Below, one piece after another: positions 61,190-64,000 of a DNA stretch of 64,000 nucleotides. Within the stretch, counting starts at the first letter, position 1, and each line of letters begins with the position of its first letter. The position numbers and the translations under genes are program-made. Source of the DNA: Cololabis saira (Eukaryota > Chordata > Actinopteri > Beloniformes > Belonidae); the NCBI RefSeq assembly GCF_033807715.1, contig NC_084592.1, positions 28,032,419-28,096,418 of the forward strand. The letters run 5' to 3'. The notes under the pieces are model-generated. The model searched no databases. It saw only the letters and a list, made by a program, of their open reading frames with translations, and was not told where the DNA came from.

Positions 61190-62126
61190 TAGGGTTGCCA
61201 CCCGTCCCGTAAAATACGGAATTGTCCTTTATTTGAGAAAAAAATGTTGCGTCCCGTTTTGAACTAATACGGCACACGATTTGTACCGTATTTTCATTAA
61301 CTTTTACACCATATTCTAGTTGAATTATTGAAATAAATTAACTTTTACACCATATTCTAGTGGAATTATTGAAATAAATTAACCTTTACACCATATTCTA
61401 GTTGAATTATTGAATTAAGTTAACTTTTACACCATATTCTAGTTGAATTATTGAAATAAATTAACTTTTACACCATATTCTAGTTGAATTATTGAAATAA
61501 ATTAACTTTTACACCATGTTCTAGTTGAATTATTGAAATAAATTAACCTTCACACTATATTCTAGTTGAATTATTGAAATAAGTTAACTTTTACACCATA
61601 TTCTAGTTGAATTATTGAAATAAACTAACTTTTACATCATATTCTAGTTGAATTATTGAATTAAGTTAACTTTTACACCATGTTCTAGTTGAATTGTTGA
61701 AATAAATTAACCTATACACCATATTCTAGTTGAATTATTGAAATAAGTTAACTTTTACACCATATTCTAGTTGAATTATTGAAATAAGTTAACTTTTACA
61801 CCATATTCTAGTTTAATTATTGAAATAAATTAACTTTTACACCATATTCTTCACCTGTAGCTATATTATACATTTGGGCTGATGTGGACATACGTAGCAT
61901 AGGAGGATATTTCAGATGCTAGTATGGTTGTCTGTCTGTACAGTCATGCAAGTTCAATGCTATTAAAGCACTTTAAACTTTAAATCAAAGCATTTTGTTT
62001 TTTCATATAAAATAAACACATTTTTATGCAGTTTAGAAGTTTTGGGGCTTTTTTTTGGCTCCTGCGCTGCTGAAATCAGGACGTCCCTTATTTCTATTTC
62101 TGAAAGGTGGCAACCCTACACGAAAG
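61182..62126. mobile_element. hAT-like short element with 41-bp minisatellite, copy C (13 units)
   Basis: The core 61190-62118 (929 bp) has ends TAGGGTTGCCACC / GGTGGCAACCCTA and perfect 8-bp duplications CACGAAAG / CACGAAAG. The 41-bp array from 61301 holds thirteen full units plus a partial one. Left and right flanks match copies A and B closely. Confidence 0.92.
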
Positions 62127-63308
62127 GGCAATACATCTCAGGACATGTGCTATAATTATGGGCCGTGCCATATGTTTTGACTAACTAACCACGCCTGCTG
62201 TAGTTAGCTGTCAGTTTTGCATGCTCACAAATATGAAGAACTGATTCCGTTTGAAATATTGTGATTTTAAGCCAAAGCTAAGTGTATTTTATTTTCTAAA
62301 GCTATACTCAAGCATAACCCTTTATGATCACCACACAGAGGGTCCACGCTTACACTCAGGGAAGTGATGATACCTGTATTATCTTCTGGAGCGGAATTTA
62401 ACATGAAGGAGACATGGAAAAGTCTGATATTTTACGTAAACAATTTCAAGATTTCTGACTTGATTCTACTCTGGGGGTACGAGAGCATGTTAGAGTGATC
62501 TGACAAAACTCTAGGAACAGATGGGGGGTTAAGTTTAGAGACAAAATAAAACAGTAGTAAAAAATAAGTCACCCTTAAACAAAACTCTTCCAGTAGGAAT
62601 TTGTTTAATAACCACTAACAGTAAAGTCAGTGCAAACACAAGAAAAGTGATCGTAACAGTTCTGCACTGACAGAAGGAGGAAAACAAGATGGAAGAAAGA
62701 CCATCATAACAAAGTTTAAAAAAGTTAAATACTGAACTGGCAGCTTAAAATTTATAAAACAAAAAAAACAAAGAACAACTGGAAGCATCAGTAAGCCAAC
62801 AAACGTCCAAGTGGATTAATAAATGATAGAAAGTATGAAACACTACAGAGTAAACAAAGATATCTGATGTTAAGGGAGAGCTGAACTTTTGTGTTAATGA
62901 TACAGATTCCATTTATTTTTCTTGTCATCTTGTGTTCGGCTTACAAACAGGAATGTTTCAACAATACAGAATCCAACCGGTGCACACACGCACACACACA
63001 TATGGAAACTCTCCCACACATTGTACCATAGGACGTATCCGACTATTTACATCTCACCTGTGCAGCTAAAAGGTACTCAAAACTCCTCCTTCCATAAGCA
63101 TCTCTCTGTTCTTTTTTTTACAAAAATAGCTCTTTTCTATAATGGATCTGAGTTTACCTTGAAATACTGAAAACCAATCTATATGCAAATGCATATAAAC
63201 CTTGAGACGAAAAGTGTGACATCTTGACTCGACCGTGGAGCGAATTTTGGCACTTCTTCATACAAACAGGTTAAAAGCCTCAAGTCTCACAGACAAGTCT
63301 TGTCGGCA
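62127..63308. other. Intergenic, right part probably gulp1 3' UTR
   Basis: Minus-strand AATAAA at 62917-62912 lies about 390 nt after the gulp1 stop and could end its transcript. No ORF with a domain. Confidence 0.4.
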
Positions 63309-63380
63309 TCAGCAGCGGCTGTCCAGCGGGTCCAGAGAGAAGACGGTGCCCTCCAAGGTTAGTCCCATTTTGAACCCCTC
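63309..63380 (-). CDS. gulp1: gulp1 last coding exon (C-terminus of engulfment adaptor GULP)
   Basis: Read on the minus strand after acceptor TTGTCTTCCAG, 72 bp in phase 0 encode [20 protein letters not shown] then SRC and TGA (63311-63309). From memory human GULP1 ends [23 protein letters not shown], a one-residue difference. GULP1 is a PTB-domain adaptor acting with engulfment receptors such as LRP1, MEGF10 and stabilins in uptake of apoptotic cells. The other exons must lie beyond 64000. Orientation is convergent with col5a2. Confidence 0.9.
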   Translation of the reverse strand, partial: EGFKMGLTLEGTVFSLDPLDSRC

Positions 63381-64000
63381 CTGGAAGACAAGCCAGATGA
63401 CAGCCGTTCAACGACTGTGCACGTTCATACGTTCTCACAGGCTTCAGTTTTATTCATGAACTGAAGCTCAGAGTGACATCCAATTAGAGGTAATTTGAAA
63501 ACTATTCAGGTTAAGAGGGAAAGAAGCGCTATGATCATGCACAAATGTTAGTACCCCCTCTTTTAATCCAGTTTTTTTTTTGTAAAAATCCGATCCAAGT
63601 GGGTCTTATTACACAAATACAACCTCAGTCAAAAACATTGAACTTTTACCATCGTCCTCCTACTTATTTAACAAACATGAAGCCAAAATGAAAGAAATTA
63701 AATAAAATCATGAGGGGCATTACTAGGTACCCCCTTATTCCTTCAATAAGATCCTAGAGGGGGATAGCAAGGTGCTGCTAATCATAAGCCATTGATGAAT
63801 TGATCAATAATGCATCTGCAGATCTGTGTAAAAGCAAACATTTTGCTGGTTTGTATGGAAGACCAAAACTGACATAATTGACAGAAATATAGATATTTTG
63901 TTTTTCCTTTTCCTTAATTTTGTCCAGATCCTGCTCCTTCCAGTTTATTGACCAATAGTAGAGGAGCTGGACCAAGAAGGGCAGCCATCCCCATTTGCAT
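63381..64000 (-). other. gulp1: Start of gulp1 last intron, with Tc1 relic
   Basis: Intron sequence upstream of the last gulp1 exon. 63540-63860 carries blocks GTACCCCCTTATTCCTTCAA, GGTGCTGCTAATCATAAGCC and GCAAACATTTTGCTGGTTTG, the left part of the Tc1-like element also seen at 48340. No further gulp1 exon before the window ends. Confidence 0.6.

Overview
This window is vertebrate, almost certainly teleost fish, nuclear DNA. The evidence is long introns with GT..AG boundaries, one 54-exon-type fibrillar collagen gene, and a dense mixture of fish-type DNA transposons (hAT, Tc1/mariner, PIF/Harbinger, TTAA-target elements) and decayed LINEs. There is no bacterial-style gene organisation. I cannot name the species.

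Layout. 1-21878 holds no exon that I can support. It is either upstream flank or the long first intron of the collagen gene, and it contains several short inverted-repeat transposons and retroposon tails. 21879-46544 (+) is col5a2, the procollagen alpha-2(V) gene. I placed 53 consecutive exons from the VWC-domain exon (exon 2) to the stop codon, including a 17-bp microexon. The signal-peptide exon 1 was not found. The joined reading frame is open over about 1466 codons, and the main triple helix is exactly 338 uninterrupted Gly-X-Y triplets (1014 residues). The 3' UTR follows. 48201-48238 (-) is a broken copy of the last coding exon of gulp1. 48.3-59.0 kb is a transposon graveyard (Tc1, hAT, TTAA element with a nested Harbinger, L1 and L2 pieces) that also contains a GC-rich ORF with a Tc1-type helix-turn-helix domain. 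59005-59420 (+) is a broken copy of col5a2 exons 52-53. 63309-63380 (-) is the apparently intact last coding exon of gulp1, whose remaining exons lie beyond the right edge.

How it fits together. col5a2 and gulp1 face each other tail to tail. In tetrapods COL3A1 sits between them; no col3a1 is visible here. The alternating order intact col5a2 end / broken gulp1 exon / broken col5a2 exons / intact gulp1 exon is what a tandem duplication across the convergent 3' ends would leave, after each gene kept one functional copy.

The most unusual repeat is a hAT-like short element present three times (20327, 43164, 61190). Each copy has 8-bp target duplications and carries a 41-bp minisatellite of 6, 7 and 13 units. 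All calls come from reading the sequence by eye; similarity statements to families are from memory, not from searches.
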